From Aquatica leii (taxonomy: Eukaryota; Arthropoda; Insecta; Coleoptera; Lampyridae), in the NCBI GenBank assembly GCA_035610365.1, contig CM069439.1:1984001-2048000 (forward strand): a stretch of DNA of 64,000 nucleotides. The letters are read 5' to 3'. Shown here in pieces: positions 34,218 through 46,100 of the stretch (position 1 is its first letter; each line of letters opens with the position of its first letter). Made by a program: the position numbers and the translations under genes. The notes beneath the pieces are model-generated. The model was not told the origin of the DNA and made no database searches. It saw only the letters and a program-made list of their open reading frames with translations.

Positions 34218-36499
34218 TCGTGTTTTTCCAAAATAAAATAAAATACGCGTTTGTGTAAGCGGGTGGCGAGGAAAGTAAAAGGCAAAGTGCGTTCGTTTAC
34301 GAAATTGGTAGACACGCGAAAATGTAAAGAGTAGTAATGTTTTTGATTAATATTTTTTTTCTTAGTTTTCATTTTTCCTCGTTGAGCTGCGATTGAAATT
34401 TAAAAAAAATTAAGTTATTGGGTACAGCATCTCCAATCTGACCAAAAATTGTAACAATAACGATAATATGACCACGCCAAGTTAAGTCTTTAAAAAGAAG
34501 AAAAAAATCCTACACACAATTAAAATAATCTTTTATACACTTTAAAAGTTAGTTAGTTAAAGGTTTTTTGCAGAATTAAAAAAATATAGAAAAAACCAAA
34601 ACTAAACAAATCTTTTAAAAAATGAAAATTTAATTAAATAACCCGCAATCATACACAATCATAACGTAATTTAGTAGTAGCAAATTAAATCGCATTTTTT
34701 AAAACTTTAGCTGTTTTTTTAGAAGTTTAAAAAAACTAAAATTTGTATCAAAATAATTACAAAGCAATTGTTATTAAATTACGGTTGAAACTAGAATTTC
34801 CATTAAACTTGACTTTAAATATATGCATTCTCTTTCTAACTTCGACCGTTCTCTGTAGTTTCAAAATTCCACTATTCTATTCAAAGCTTTAATAATTAAT
34901 TACTTACTAAATTGTACAATTTATACATACAAAGTTTTTTCTAATTTTAAAGTTTAAAATACAATTTTAGGAAAACTAGATTTAGAAAAAAGCACAACCA
35001 CGAGAAAAATCTCATTTATTTATAAAAATATTCGCTTGTTTTTTTTAGTCGAAATATATAAAATTTATGTAAATGTTGCTCTTTATTTTTACGGTAGTAT
35101 TTTTTAAAAATTGAATAAAAAAATGTTCTTATATGTCTATAGCATATCTACTTTAGAACAACTTCATGAATTTAAAACGTTTAATGACTTTTAAAAAACA
35201 TGTTGTAGAAAGTTTTTGTTTTTTCACTTTTTATCACTTAAATTATTTAATAAAATAAAATAACTGAATAAAACTTAATATTACTTTGATAATTAAGTAC
35301 AATATTGTTTGCAAAAATTTAAATTAAACTTTCATATTTTTTTATTTTTAACTGTTTTATTACAGACAAAATATGAAGGTTTTTATTATTTTTATTTTTC
35401 AACAAATGGGTATAAGAAACTACGCTTTATTTTAATATTAAATTCATATGATTTTGTCAGTTCAGACACAGCGATTTATGTTTTATCTGTTTTATATCTT
35501 TATCGATATTAAATTTTATACTTTGAACAAGCAAATATCTGTGTGTTCTCGATCTAGCAAAGTCGATGTTTCAAATTCAGTGAAAAAATGTTCAGTAATT
35601 TTGGTAGATTAATAATTGCTAACTCATTTCAAATGATGTTTTGATTTTGTGACAGTTGTAGGTCTATTGTCAACGGCAATATATAATTAAGCATCAAAAT
35701 AAATAACTATAATAAATAAAAGCGATTAAAAGCAATTATTTCACATAAAAAGCATTCACAAGAGTACCTAAGTGCATAATTTAAAAGTAATCGCTTCATT
35801 ACATCTAATTCCAGACACTACACGTTCATTATCGTTATCGTGTATCCGATTTATTGGTGGTTTCGCTAATTTAAACATGCCTTTATTATGCTTACTAAAA
35901 ATAATTACTGTTAATTTTTAATGTTTAATATTTACCTTGTGCAATAAAGTAACTTTACATTCATACAACTGCAAATTTATTGAAATGCAACAACATCAAA
36001 TTCTAATTTTATTGAAATGAGTAATCTTTCACTTGGTGATAATTACGTTCAAATTTCATAAAAATGTTGTTCAAAATCAGACATTCAAAGGGTTTCAGTT
36101 CTAGATAAAAGTAAAATAGAGATGTACTAGCAGTATCAATTTATATACGCATTCTGTAATTGACTAATTTGCTTTATAATTTAAATCAAAATAGTCAATT
36201 AAAAAATAAACATAATTTGAATTATGGATTTTGAAATAATTATTTTATAAGAACAGTGATTGCAAAAATCGGTCGCCGATTTTACCGAAAGTTCATTTAA
36301 CAGAAAACCAATTTTATTGAAGATAAAGTTTTGAACTTTAGTTTGAACATTATGCAAATTTTAAAACCTTGATTTACTTTATAGCCGTTAGGAACCACGT
36401 AATTTCGAATGTTAACTTTTCCGTGTACCTTGATTATAAGATAGTTCAGAAACATTTTTTAAATTTGGAGCATCTTCATTGTTATCAAAACACTAGCTC
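34218..36499. other. AT-rich stretch, no gene recognised
   Basis: A slightly GC-richer patch at 34240-34330 is not interpretable. The rest is featureless. Confidence 0.55.
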
Positions 36500-37500
36500 A
36501 TCTTTGGGTGAATTGTCATATTGGAAAAAATTTGTCTTCTTTATCAGTCTTGATTTTACGGATTTTATCTTTACGCTTTTTGGTTTCTCCCTAGCATGTT
36601 TTTCTTTAAACTCTTATTCTGGCTTGTAATTTTCCATTCTGCATTTACTTTTATTTTTTGGTGCAGGTCTTTGCTGCCTTACAATTTTTTGGTTGCCAGA
36701 AGTCGCTTCAAATTATTGCTTGAATTGTTAGATTTTGATGTAAAGGCAAGATTTTCTTTCAAATTTTCACTAGACTCAGAAAGTCTATCCGACAAAAAGG
36801 TTTTCATGTTGTAAATAAATTTATCAAATGGCAACAATATTTGTGCACATAAAACCTGCTTTAATGTTTCTAACGGTTGCGGATTTATAACAAGCAGGTA
36901 TGCGAAATCGATGCTGTCTGTCTAGGATGCATAAGTAATTAAGCTATGTCTTGGTTAAAGAAGGTTTTAAACGGACAAAACATCGTTTTGTCAAGGGGTT
37001 GAATTTTGTTTGTAGTGTGAGATGGAAGCTTTAACACTGCAATTCCATTAAATAGGAAATATTCTTTACGGGTACCGATAAATGCGAATCATGATTATCT
37101 ATGAATAATATAATTTTGAAGTCACGCGAGTATTTTGTATGTTTTGCCTTGTCTTAATGCCTCTGAAGATATTCAACTACTTTTTTGTACCAATCCAAAA
37201 ACTTCTCAATCTGAAATACCATGCATCATCTCTCTTTTATCAAATTAAAAACCCATATTGGCAGTAATCCAGATCCTGCAGTACAAAATATTTTTATTTG
37301 AGTTATAAGTTCTCTTCTTTTGCAATATGTTGCTTGGCCAGTTAAGTGTTTCTTTTTTTACTGTTTGTACTGTTGTGACGTTCATCTAAAAACAAATACA
37401 ATCTGTAGATAATTAAAATATTTATTTTAAGATATCGCAGACTATTACCTTAGGTAAGTTAAACATTTGTCAGGGTACATATCAGCAATTGACTTCAACA
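36500..37500 (-). pseudogene. Pogo/jerky-type (DDE_1) transposase pseudogene
   Basis: The minus strand reads MNVTTVQTVKK at about 37385, equivalent to the DETGxxTVQxxxK segment near the first catalytic Asp. Then come RELITQIKIFCTAGSGLLP (SAERGxxVTxxxxxxAxGxxxP) and FKIILFIDNHDSHLS near 37100, the LxLDNHxSH block with the second Asp. FNPLTKRCFVRLKPSLT (QPLDxxxFxPLKxxL) and SATVRNIKAGFMCTNI (ATxxNxxxGFxxTGI) follow, then a Lys-rich tail to about 36500. A possible GT-AG intron of 63 nt (37386-37448) precedes MNVTTVQ. Stops and frameshifts show that it is dead. The family includes pogo, Tigger and the host-derived jerky and CENP-B proteins. Confidence 0.78.
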
Positions 37501-38849
37501 AGTTTTTTTTCTAAAATATGCGTTGCTGAAGTTAAAATTGGTAATTCTCAATTTTAAATTAGATATTTGAGCTATTTTGAAAACGTTGGTTTATTATTAA
37601 ATAGACCAATTAGAATATAGGTATACCTTCGTGAGCACAATCTTTAAAATTAGATAACGTATACAACACAAACAAGTTTAATGAAAAATGCCGATATTTC
37701 GACATCGCAGTTTATAGACACCGACATGCACTTGTACATGAATTTCTCAGTGAGTTTAGAGTCAACTACATGCATTATAAATGACATTGAAGTAATATTA
37801 AGTTAATGGATTGACAATAACTTAATAAATATAATTTACGTAAAAAACAGTATCATAAATAATAAAGTGTCTCAGTATTTTTATATAATGATGGTTGCTT
37901 TTTCTTTCGTTGTAAGAAACGTGTTTAAAAAAACGAATTTTTTGTGTAATCAAAGTTTATTGATTACGTAAAATATTTATCTAGAAAATAAATTTAGATA
38001 TATACATATATGAATATAATTGGATTTTCTGTAGTGTAATATTTAGTTTGGATTATTTTCTTGGTTATTGTTGTCTATTTCAACTTCTTTTTTCTTCTTA
38101 GCTTGTTTACAGTTTTTTAGTTTTTTTGTAGTCTTTTTAATCGTTTTAGTTTTTAATTGTCTAAATATTACTATTCACTCTATCGTATGAAATCCTTAAC
38201 TTTAATGAACTTTGTAAGTGTTACAAAAAAATTTAATGAAAGTTAAAGTTAAACAGTTAAAAACTTATTTAAAATAAAATCTTAAGTTTTTGCGGTGATT
38301 TTGTTTATGATTATAAGCGGTTTAGACCACTTTGAAGATGCAAGCTGCAATGTCTTGCTAAACGTCAGTTTGTTTGGGTTCACAAACGACAATATGGCAA
38401 AGGCCAAGTTATACTTCTTGATTTGGCTCTCAAAAAGAGACTTAGTCCAAACTTAAAAAGTCTGGGTGTTTAATTACAACGCGATCTAAGCCAAAAGTCG
38501 CTTATAACTTATTATATATATTATATCAGTCGCCTAGACGCAAAACGCGACAGATCCACAGAAACAAAACTTGAGATAATGTAGAAAAACTCATAAAATC
38601 TGTATTCAATTCAATCGAGCAATGAAATATTCTACCATTGGTCATTATTTATATTTAAAAATAATAAAGACATTCACAAAAATGAGAGGTGGGTAGCATA
38701 TATAAAAAATCAAATAATAAAATGGACATGTCGAGTTTTGTACCTAACTAGCACAAAATGTTATCAATAAAAAAGCCCATTTATGTTATAATTAAGTTTT
38801 ATTGTTTACACGTTAATATTTATCATTACATCTTAGTATCATCTCATTT
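37501..38849. other. AT-rich stretch, no gene recognised
   Basis: No coding or repeat signal recognised. Confidence 0.5.
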
Positions 38850-40560
38850 CTAAATCCCAAAATCCATGTTTTCTTCCTCACAGTGGAGCTCCACTTCCGG
38901 TATTACTTCCTCTCCTTCGAAGACATTTTGAAATGCGTTTTTGAAAAATTCAAGAGCATCCTTATTTTGCCATTTATTACTATAGTGTGCTTCTAAAAAC
39001 TTTGTAATGCTTTGCTTTTTATCTTTCTTGATAGGCACTCCAATGTCCAGTGGTTTTGGATTCATTTGGGAAACATTTTTCCTCTTTTGCACAAAGCTTT
39101 CGTCGTGCACAAGTCATTTACGCAAAAGGCTTCACCTCCGACAAGAAGAGAGCAATTAACGTTCTTGGAAATAATTATTCTTTTTGAAGGCTGAAACTTA
39201 ATATGCCAATAACCTGGTTGCTTGAACACTTTTTGAACCTCATTTCTCCAGCTCTAATCAATACATCAGTGCCAATTTTGAAAACAGTAGCAAACTCTTT
39301 GATCATGTTCATGTATTCGTCAGGGTGCACGACAACTGTTTGTTTTTGATATATTTTTTCAATTTGACCAAAAACACGGTCGGGAGGAATATAGGAGTGC
39401 CCGACAACTAGAAAGACTGACTCAATTGTTTTAATTTGCAATGGTGACTCATATTGAAGCCAATAGTTTAACATACCAATTACTGTAGAGTTTTTGTTTT
39501 GTGCTCCACATCCATCACAAATAAGACGAATAGTTTTTACATTTTTACTAAAATCAAAATCCGACATTGTATGGTGTAAAGCGGATGAAATTTCATTAAA
39601 ACTCCTTTGATGATCAAACTCTGTCCATACGTAGAACCTAACATTATTGGCATTTAATTTGCTTTTGAATGACCCGCATACTATAGCCAAGTGGTAAACA
39701 TTTATTTGCATACTAGAATATGCCGACTGGTCCGGGAGTTTGGAAAGGGCCAAGTTTCTTCTAGCAGTCAAACGAGAAAGTCACCAATTCTTCTCTCTCT
39801 TCTTGGAGTAGTTGTATTGCATTGTAAATTTTCCCGAGTTTGGAAATACTTAATTCAGCAGGCATATACATTCTATTATATGTTTTCGAACGGAAATAAT
39901 GCGATTCCGTGCATTTCAAAGATTAAATGAATTTTTTAATAGCTTGTCTCTTATTCTCATTTTTATGCGCAACTTGGTCCCCACCTCTGTTTTCTGACGG
40001 TAAACATGATTTTTCCTTATATCTTTTCACAATATTTAAAATTCTATATTTTTTGACACCTAAAATATCCTGAAAACTTTGCCTACACACAGAAACTAGT
40101 AAACCATCACCTCTTTTTACTCTGTAGTGCAAAATACAAGATTTCATTCTATTTCCATTTTCTTTTCGTTTTCTACGCCGTCTTGGATTGTCCGAGTTAC
40201 AATGTCGTAGATTAAATATATCATATCCTTGTTTTTGTAAAATGTTGCATGAAATTCTTTCACATATTTCATAGAAAGACGTGACATGCACTGGAATGGT
40301 TGATATGGATTTTCATGGTGGCCACATCTGGGATATACAGGCAAACTCTTAGGAAGATATCTAAAACAAATAATCATAATATGAAATAGAGGTTTTACTA
40401 ATTATTAATATATTAGTTGCCTACAACATACATACCTTACTCGTTTTGCATCTTCTCGTTTGGATTTTAATGTTCATTTGTTTCGACCTTTGTTAACTTC
40501 ACATTGCATAATTTTTGTTGGTTGTTCCAAGTGCTCTAATTTTTCCAATTGATTCATCAT
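38850..40560 (-). pseudogene. DUF7869-type TE-associated protein, intron-containing, broken
   Basis: The start is MMNQLEKLEHLEQ at 40560. Exon 1 (40436-40560) has one in-frame stop. Removing a 75-nt GT-AG intron (40361-40435) joins KREDAKRVR to YLPKSLPVYPRCGHHENPYQ without a frame break. The next blocks are ICERISCNILQKQGYD, VSVCRQSFQDILGVKKYRIL and AIKKFI, then after a frameshift ESHYCRSKTYRMY. About 150 residues expected here are missing. The best preserved part (39175-39771) has ALSKLPDQSAYSSMQI, IRLICDGCGAQNKNS and VVGHSYIPPDRVFGQIEKI, hallmarks of this family. After another frameshift the protein ends in an acidic tail (38850). Such proteins are abundant in insect genomes and behave as mobile elements; their biochemical role is not something I can state. 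Confidence 0.72.
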
Positions 40561-41910
40561 TAAACACAGTTGTAAACTAATAAAACTAAACACATTAATA
40601 CCAAATCTCACTTTAACGCAAAGTATTAGGAAATACTAAACAACTGCAACATAACTGCAAATCACATGAAGCCACGTGAGCAAAATTAATGCTGTTATTG
40701 ACCCATTAGAAATGCTTTTGCTCCAAAAAAGTCTGAGGACTTGTCGGTTTTTGCATCAAACATGATATTTCACAAGCTTATAATGTTAGATATATCGGCG
40801 TTTGCTTAAAAATTTCGCTATGTAACGTGTAGGCTTTTGCATTCTAGATTTTTGGGTGCATTACACTCAGTTTTACAAAAATTGTGAATTGTCGGGTTTT
40901 GCATCAAGGCGACTGATATATAGGTAACTTATTTAAAGTTGTATTAGTATGAATGATTCATATGTCTACATTTTCTATTTTACATACATTTGTTTCTTTT
41001 TTTTTGGTGGTCTGTTAAGATTTGGTTAGTTAATTTTAGGTAGGTATTTTATAAGTATAAATTCTTACTTTTTGTTCTTAAGCTTAAAAGACAAACAATT
41101 TTGTTAGACGATGTTGTAAAACCCATAACAAAAAAGTTAATTGCGAGAATAAATTTAATCCAAATTGACATGGATTGCGCTTAATTACCGACTTGTCTAA
41201 ATGTTTCCTACACAATTAAAATATCGAGCAAAATGCTTTTGCAATTTTTATGTAATTTAATTGTACGTTGAATGTGATTTAATATAGTATAGTGTGCTCG
41301 AGATATTTTTTTTTCTTATTTTAGTTTTTGTAACAGTTAATGTTTTCTAAACTGAGTGCATCAATACATTTATATTTATAAATAATAAATATAATAAATG
41401 GAAACGTTGCTATATGTAGTTAATAATAGGATATTATACACATTTGAACTATACTGTTGATATAAAGCACGCTCTTTAATAATTCAAAAACGCAATTAAC
41501 CTTTTCGTAATAAAACTTGAATATTATAATTTCCATTAGTGAATATTAGGGAAACTAAAATAATAATAAAATAATAGTATAAGTAAAAACTTAAATTCGT
41601 AAGATGCAATGACAAACAGTATTTCTATTTATTTCAATTTTTACTATTTCGTGATTAAGAATCATATCTCAACACTTTTTAATCATTTATCAAAAAGGTA
41701 TTTCTACTAATACCAAGTATTTTATATTTTTTTTAAATAATTGTTCTACGCACTGTTCACAATAAAATAATCAACTCACTTGTTCCTGATATATAAAAAC
41801 GACCGTTTTATACGTAGGACGCCAGGATAACATAATAGCAAAAATACGTCTTTTTAAAATTAAATTTTGGTATGATAATCTATAAAACATCTTACGTAAA
41901 GACCAATATC
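40561..41910. other. AT-rich stretch, no gene recognised
   Basis: The sequence TAGGACGCCAGGAT at 41815-41828 recurs nearly unchanged at 49685-49698 on the other side of the piggyBac pseudogene and may belong to that element's end. Nothing else is recognised. Confidence 0.45.
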
Positions 41911-42958
41911 TTATTTCACACAACGCGTGATAGTTTTCATATCAGATGAGTAACGACATTTGGTTTGCCCATATTGTGGAATTCCATCAAGGCACGAATC
42001 TTTGTTTTCTCTTTGGCTCTTTGACGGAAGTACGGTACATGCAATTCTTCTGCAAAAAGCAAGTTGATCTAACTGTGACCCAGTGTTACATAAACAGCTT
42101 AGTTGCCAATGATTTTGTATTGACATATTTATGTGCAAATAAACAGAATAACTATTTTTTTCCTTAAATTCCTGTTCTGTATAAAGATTAAAATACTTTT
42201 TTTACTTGTTTTAAATAACGTTTTACCATTTTCATAGGATTTACATTGACTACATTTGATACTAGCAAAACCACGCTTTTATCGTTCCAACTAAGGATAA
42301 GTTTATAATAAGATTAAGTTCATTAGAGTTATAGTCATGGGTACTTTTTGAACATTTTTTGAGTTCTTCTGGTGACTTTAGAAGATTCTTTGGAATTTTG
42401 TTTGAGCAAACGGTTTTGGTTCCCCGAATATTTTTTTCAGATAAATGATCAAAACGAAACAAATTTAAAAAAAATTGTCAAAAAAAGGGAAAGTCATTTC
42501 CAGACTAACGCTTCAGAAGTTGATCTGCATAAGAAAGCACAATTCTAAGATGTAAACCAACTTCTTTGTACTCTGGTGAAATATTTCTGAAAGCGCTTGA
42601 TGTGGCTCAAACCAATTTTAAAATGAAAGCTTGCAGCCTTAGCAAATGCGTTTACTTTTTATAAACTGTTTGCAGCCGTGGCGATTAAAATATGGTACTA
42701 TGACTTTATCAACGCTATGGTTCTCAACTTTAATTGTCTTGGTTTAATAAAGTAAACCAAGGACGGACTTTAACAAATTTATTATTAGGAATCAAATTAT
42801 GGTTATCTGCCATATGAAAAATGTTCATTATATGATAGAACCTATCTCTAGAAAGTGCTTCTAAAAGAAAAATGGTTTTTACATCTTTGTCTTGTTTTCA
42901 ATACATTTTCGTATATAATACATACCCGCTCAAAATTAAAATTTCGACAAAACACTTT
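41911..42958 (-). pseudogene. piggyBac transposase pseudogene, middle and C-terminal part
   Basis: This continues the fragment at 48960-49377 after the BEL/Pao insertion. The minus strand reads ILILSGYVLYTKMYW at the insertion edge, then ALSRDRFYHIMNIFHMADN and NNKFVKVRP, then SVDKVIVPYFNRHGCKQFIK (the first catalytic region, DExMxPFxGRxxxKQYIxxKP), LSYADQLLKR, NIRGTKTVCSNKIPKNLLKS and HINMSIQNHWQLSC, then LDQLAFCRRIA. The last block matches NxxxxNAWxLY and LDxLxFRxxIAxxL near the C-terminus of piggyBac transposases; a final Cys segment ends at 41911. Frameshifts and stops are scattered through it. The transposase cuts at TTAA sites; this copy is dead and older than the retrotransposon inside it. 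Confidence 0.85.
42954..42958. repeat. Target site duplication ACTTT, left copy
   Basis: ACTTT abuts the left LTR and is repeated at 48960-48964 directly after the right LTR. Five bases is the normal duplication for BEL/Pao elements. Confidence 0.92.
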
Positions 42959-43157
42959 TGTATCGGCTTTTATACTAATAAGAATACTTAAAGGAAATAA
43001 TATTTATTCTAAATATCTAACTATAACAACTGTTCTATAAGCAAGTTGAATGCTAACTAAACTGGTTTCAAAATGTATATATTCAAAACTTAACAATATG
43101 CGCAACGCGCTTAAATATTAATAATAATAATTTTATTTTATATTCGGTGAATGAACA
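42959..43157 (-). repeat. 3' LTR
   Basis: It is identical to 48761-48959 except at 42964. On the minus strand it begins TGTTCATTCACC and ends with TACA. An AATAAA signal lies at 43003-43008. A weak purine tract GGGAGAA directly precedes it at 43158-43164. The last 25 nt of the Gag-Pol ORF, including the stop, lie inside this LTR. Confidence 0.95.
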
Positions 43158-46100
43158 TTCTCCCGGGCGTTGGAAGTATCTGTTCCAACAGAAACTGGTA
43201 AAGAGAAATTCACCGGTAATGGACATATTCTGGCAGTAGCCCTAGTTAAAGTTCCGTGGTTAGTTCGGATTTCTACTACTCTTACAACACCATCTTTTCC
43301 AGGAAACATATTTATAATGCGCCCCATTTTCCATCGAAGAGGAGGTGTGTTTGGCTCTTTAATTAGTACTAAATCGCCTACTTGTAACTTTCCTTGAGTA
43401 ATTTGCCATCTAAATCGCTGTTGTAACTCCACAATATATTCGGATGCCCAGCGGCGCCAAAAATGTTGACGTAGTTGCTCCAATTTTTGCCATTGGTCTA
43501 ATCTATTGGTAGGAACATCTTCTAGGCTCTGCGCACCCATCACCTCAGAACAAAAATTACGACCTATTAAAAAGTGTGAGGGTGTGAGAGGACAATAATC
43601 ATTTGGATTAGACGTTAACGGACACAAAGGGCGCGAGTTCAAGATTGCTTCAATTTGAATTAAAAGGGTATTTAATTGCTCATAAGTTAAAAGAGCGGTG
43701 CCAATAATTCTTTTCAAATGATACTTGCAGGCTTTAATACCAGCCTCGTGAAGACCGCCAAAATGCGGCGAGTTGGGTGGAATAAATTGCCACTGTATTG
43801 ATTTTAAATTTAGACTATCTGAAATTGCACTATTATTTATTTTTAAAAATTCTTGTAAATCTTTTAATTCTCGTGCTGCTTTAGTAAAATTAGAAGCGTT
43901 GTCAGAGATTATTTTATCTGGTATGCCTCTTCGGGACACAAATCGTTTAAATGCGGCTAAAAAATTATCAGTAGTTAAATCTGTTACCAACTCAATATGA
44001 ATTGCTTTTGAAGCGTGACAAATAAATAAGCAAATATATGATTTAATAGTTTTTGAACCGCGTCCGACTTTATGTTTTATTAAAATTGGACCTGCGTAGT
44101 CTACGGCACAAGTTTTGAAAGGAAACGAAACAGAAATTCGATCTGCAGGTAAATCGCCCATTTTGGCTTGATACAGTTCGCGTGGTTTAACTTTAAAACA
44201 ATGAATGCATTTATGTATTACTTTTCTACAAACATTTCTGCCTCTGGTTACCCAATAACGTTCGCGGAAAGCGGCTAAAGTTAAATTTGGTCCTGCATGT
44301 AAGGTTAAATAATGTGTATTTTTTATAATTAACTCGGTTACGTGATGAGTGTTTGGCAACAATAAAGGATGCTTTTTAGCATATGAAAATTTTGAATTAT
44401 TTAACCTTCCACCGACTCTTAACAATTCATTTTCATCCAAAAAAGGATCCAACTGTAAAATTTTGCTTTTTTGTGAAACTGAATTGCTATATTTTAACAT
44501 CTTGATTTCATCCTGAAATTCTATACTTTGAAGCGTTTTTATTATATAGTCATGTGCATCTTTTAGTTCTTTTAAACTTAAATTTTTTATTGCTCGTTTG
44601 TATTTTGTAAGTTTTAAATTGCTTATGAATCGTTTAACAAATGCTACCGTACGTATCAGTCTATTTATGTTTGAAAAACGTTTAAAATCGATTATAGGTA
44701 TCTGCGTAAATGTTGCAAACGTATTAAATTTTTTCTTAATCTCCGGCAATGAAACGTTGGTTATTTTTGATACAGGCCAGCAATCTTCTGGTAGCGTTAA
44801 CCATAACGGGCCTGTCCACCATACATTTGAATTTATTAATTGTGACGGTAAGACGCCACGTGAAAGAATATCAGCAGGGTTGTCACGCGTATTAACATGT
44901 CGCCACTCGGTTATGTTAAGGTTTTCTTGTAATTCGGCTATACGTGTATTTACAAAAGGCATTAATTTATAAGTGGGCATTTTTAACCAACCTAAAAGAA
45001 TAGACGAATCTGTCCATATTACGCAACGGCTTATTTTTAAATTAATAGATTTTATAACTTTATCAACTAACCGATTTGCTGTTATTCCACCACACAATTC
45101 AAGTTTAGGTACGGTTAATTGTTTTAAGGGAGCTACTTTGCTTTTTGCTGTTAATAAACTTACTAATATTTTATGTTTTTTAATAACGCGCACGTACACA
45201 CACGCTCCATAACTTTTTTCTGAAGCATCCGAAAATGCATGCAATTCAATTATACAATCGTTATCAATGTCTATTACTGAACGCGGAATTGTTAATTCAT
45301 TAAGTACGGGTAGATCATTTAAAAATGTTTTATATTCTAATATTATGTCATCCGGCAAGCGATCATCCCAAGATATTTGTAATAACCAAAGTTTTTGTAT
45401 TATTAATTTTACAAAAATAATAACAGGCGCTATCATACCTAACGGGTCAAATAGTTTTGAAATTGACGACAACATTTGTCGTTTTGTTATTGGCACCTGA
45501 TTAATAACGCTTGTATTAAATGTGAGCGTATCTGTAGCGCTATTCCAAACTAAACCTAACATTTTATGTTCTGAATTAAAATTTAAAACTTTAAATTTAT
45601 CGGTGTCTTTTACATCATTATTTAACTGTTCTAAAACAATTTTACTATTTGATCTAAATTTTCTAAGAGGAAAGCATCCTTTATTTAATACGGCAACAAG
45701 ACGCTTTGTTAAATCAATTGCTTTCTCTTCAGTATCAGTTCCGAATAAGAAATCGTCTATATAACAATTATTTTTTATAATGTTTTTTACATCTAAATCA
45801 TTTGTTTCTTTTGCTAACTCGAATAAACAACGTACGGCTAAAAAGGGTGCAGCTTTAGTACCGAAAACAAGTCGTAGCATTTCATATTCGTTAATATCTT
45901 CATTACTATTTTGTCTCCACAAAACTTTTTGTAACTTACGGTCTTGTTCATTAATTAAAATTTGCCTATACATTTTTGTGATATCACCCGAAACAACTAT
46001 TTTGAAAGTACGAAATTCAATAAGTATAGATAGCAAATCGCGTTGTAAAATGCGTCCATTCAATTGTAAATTATTAAGTGAAAACCCACTATCACTAGGA

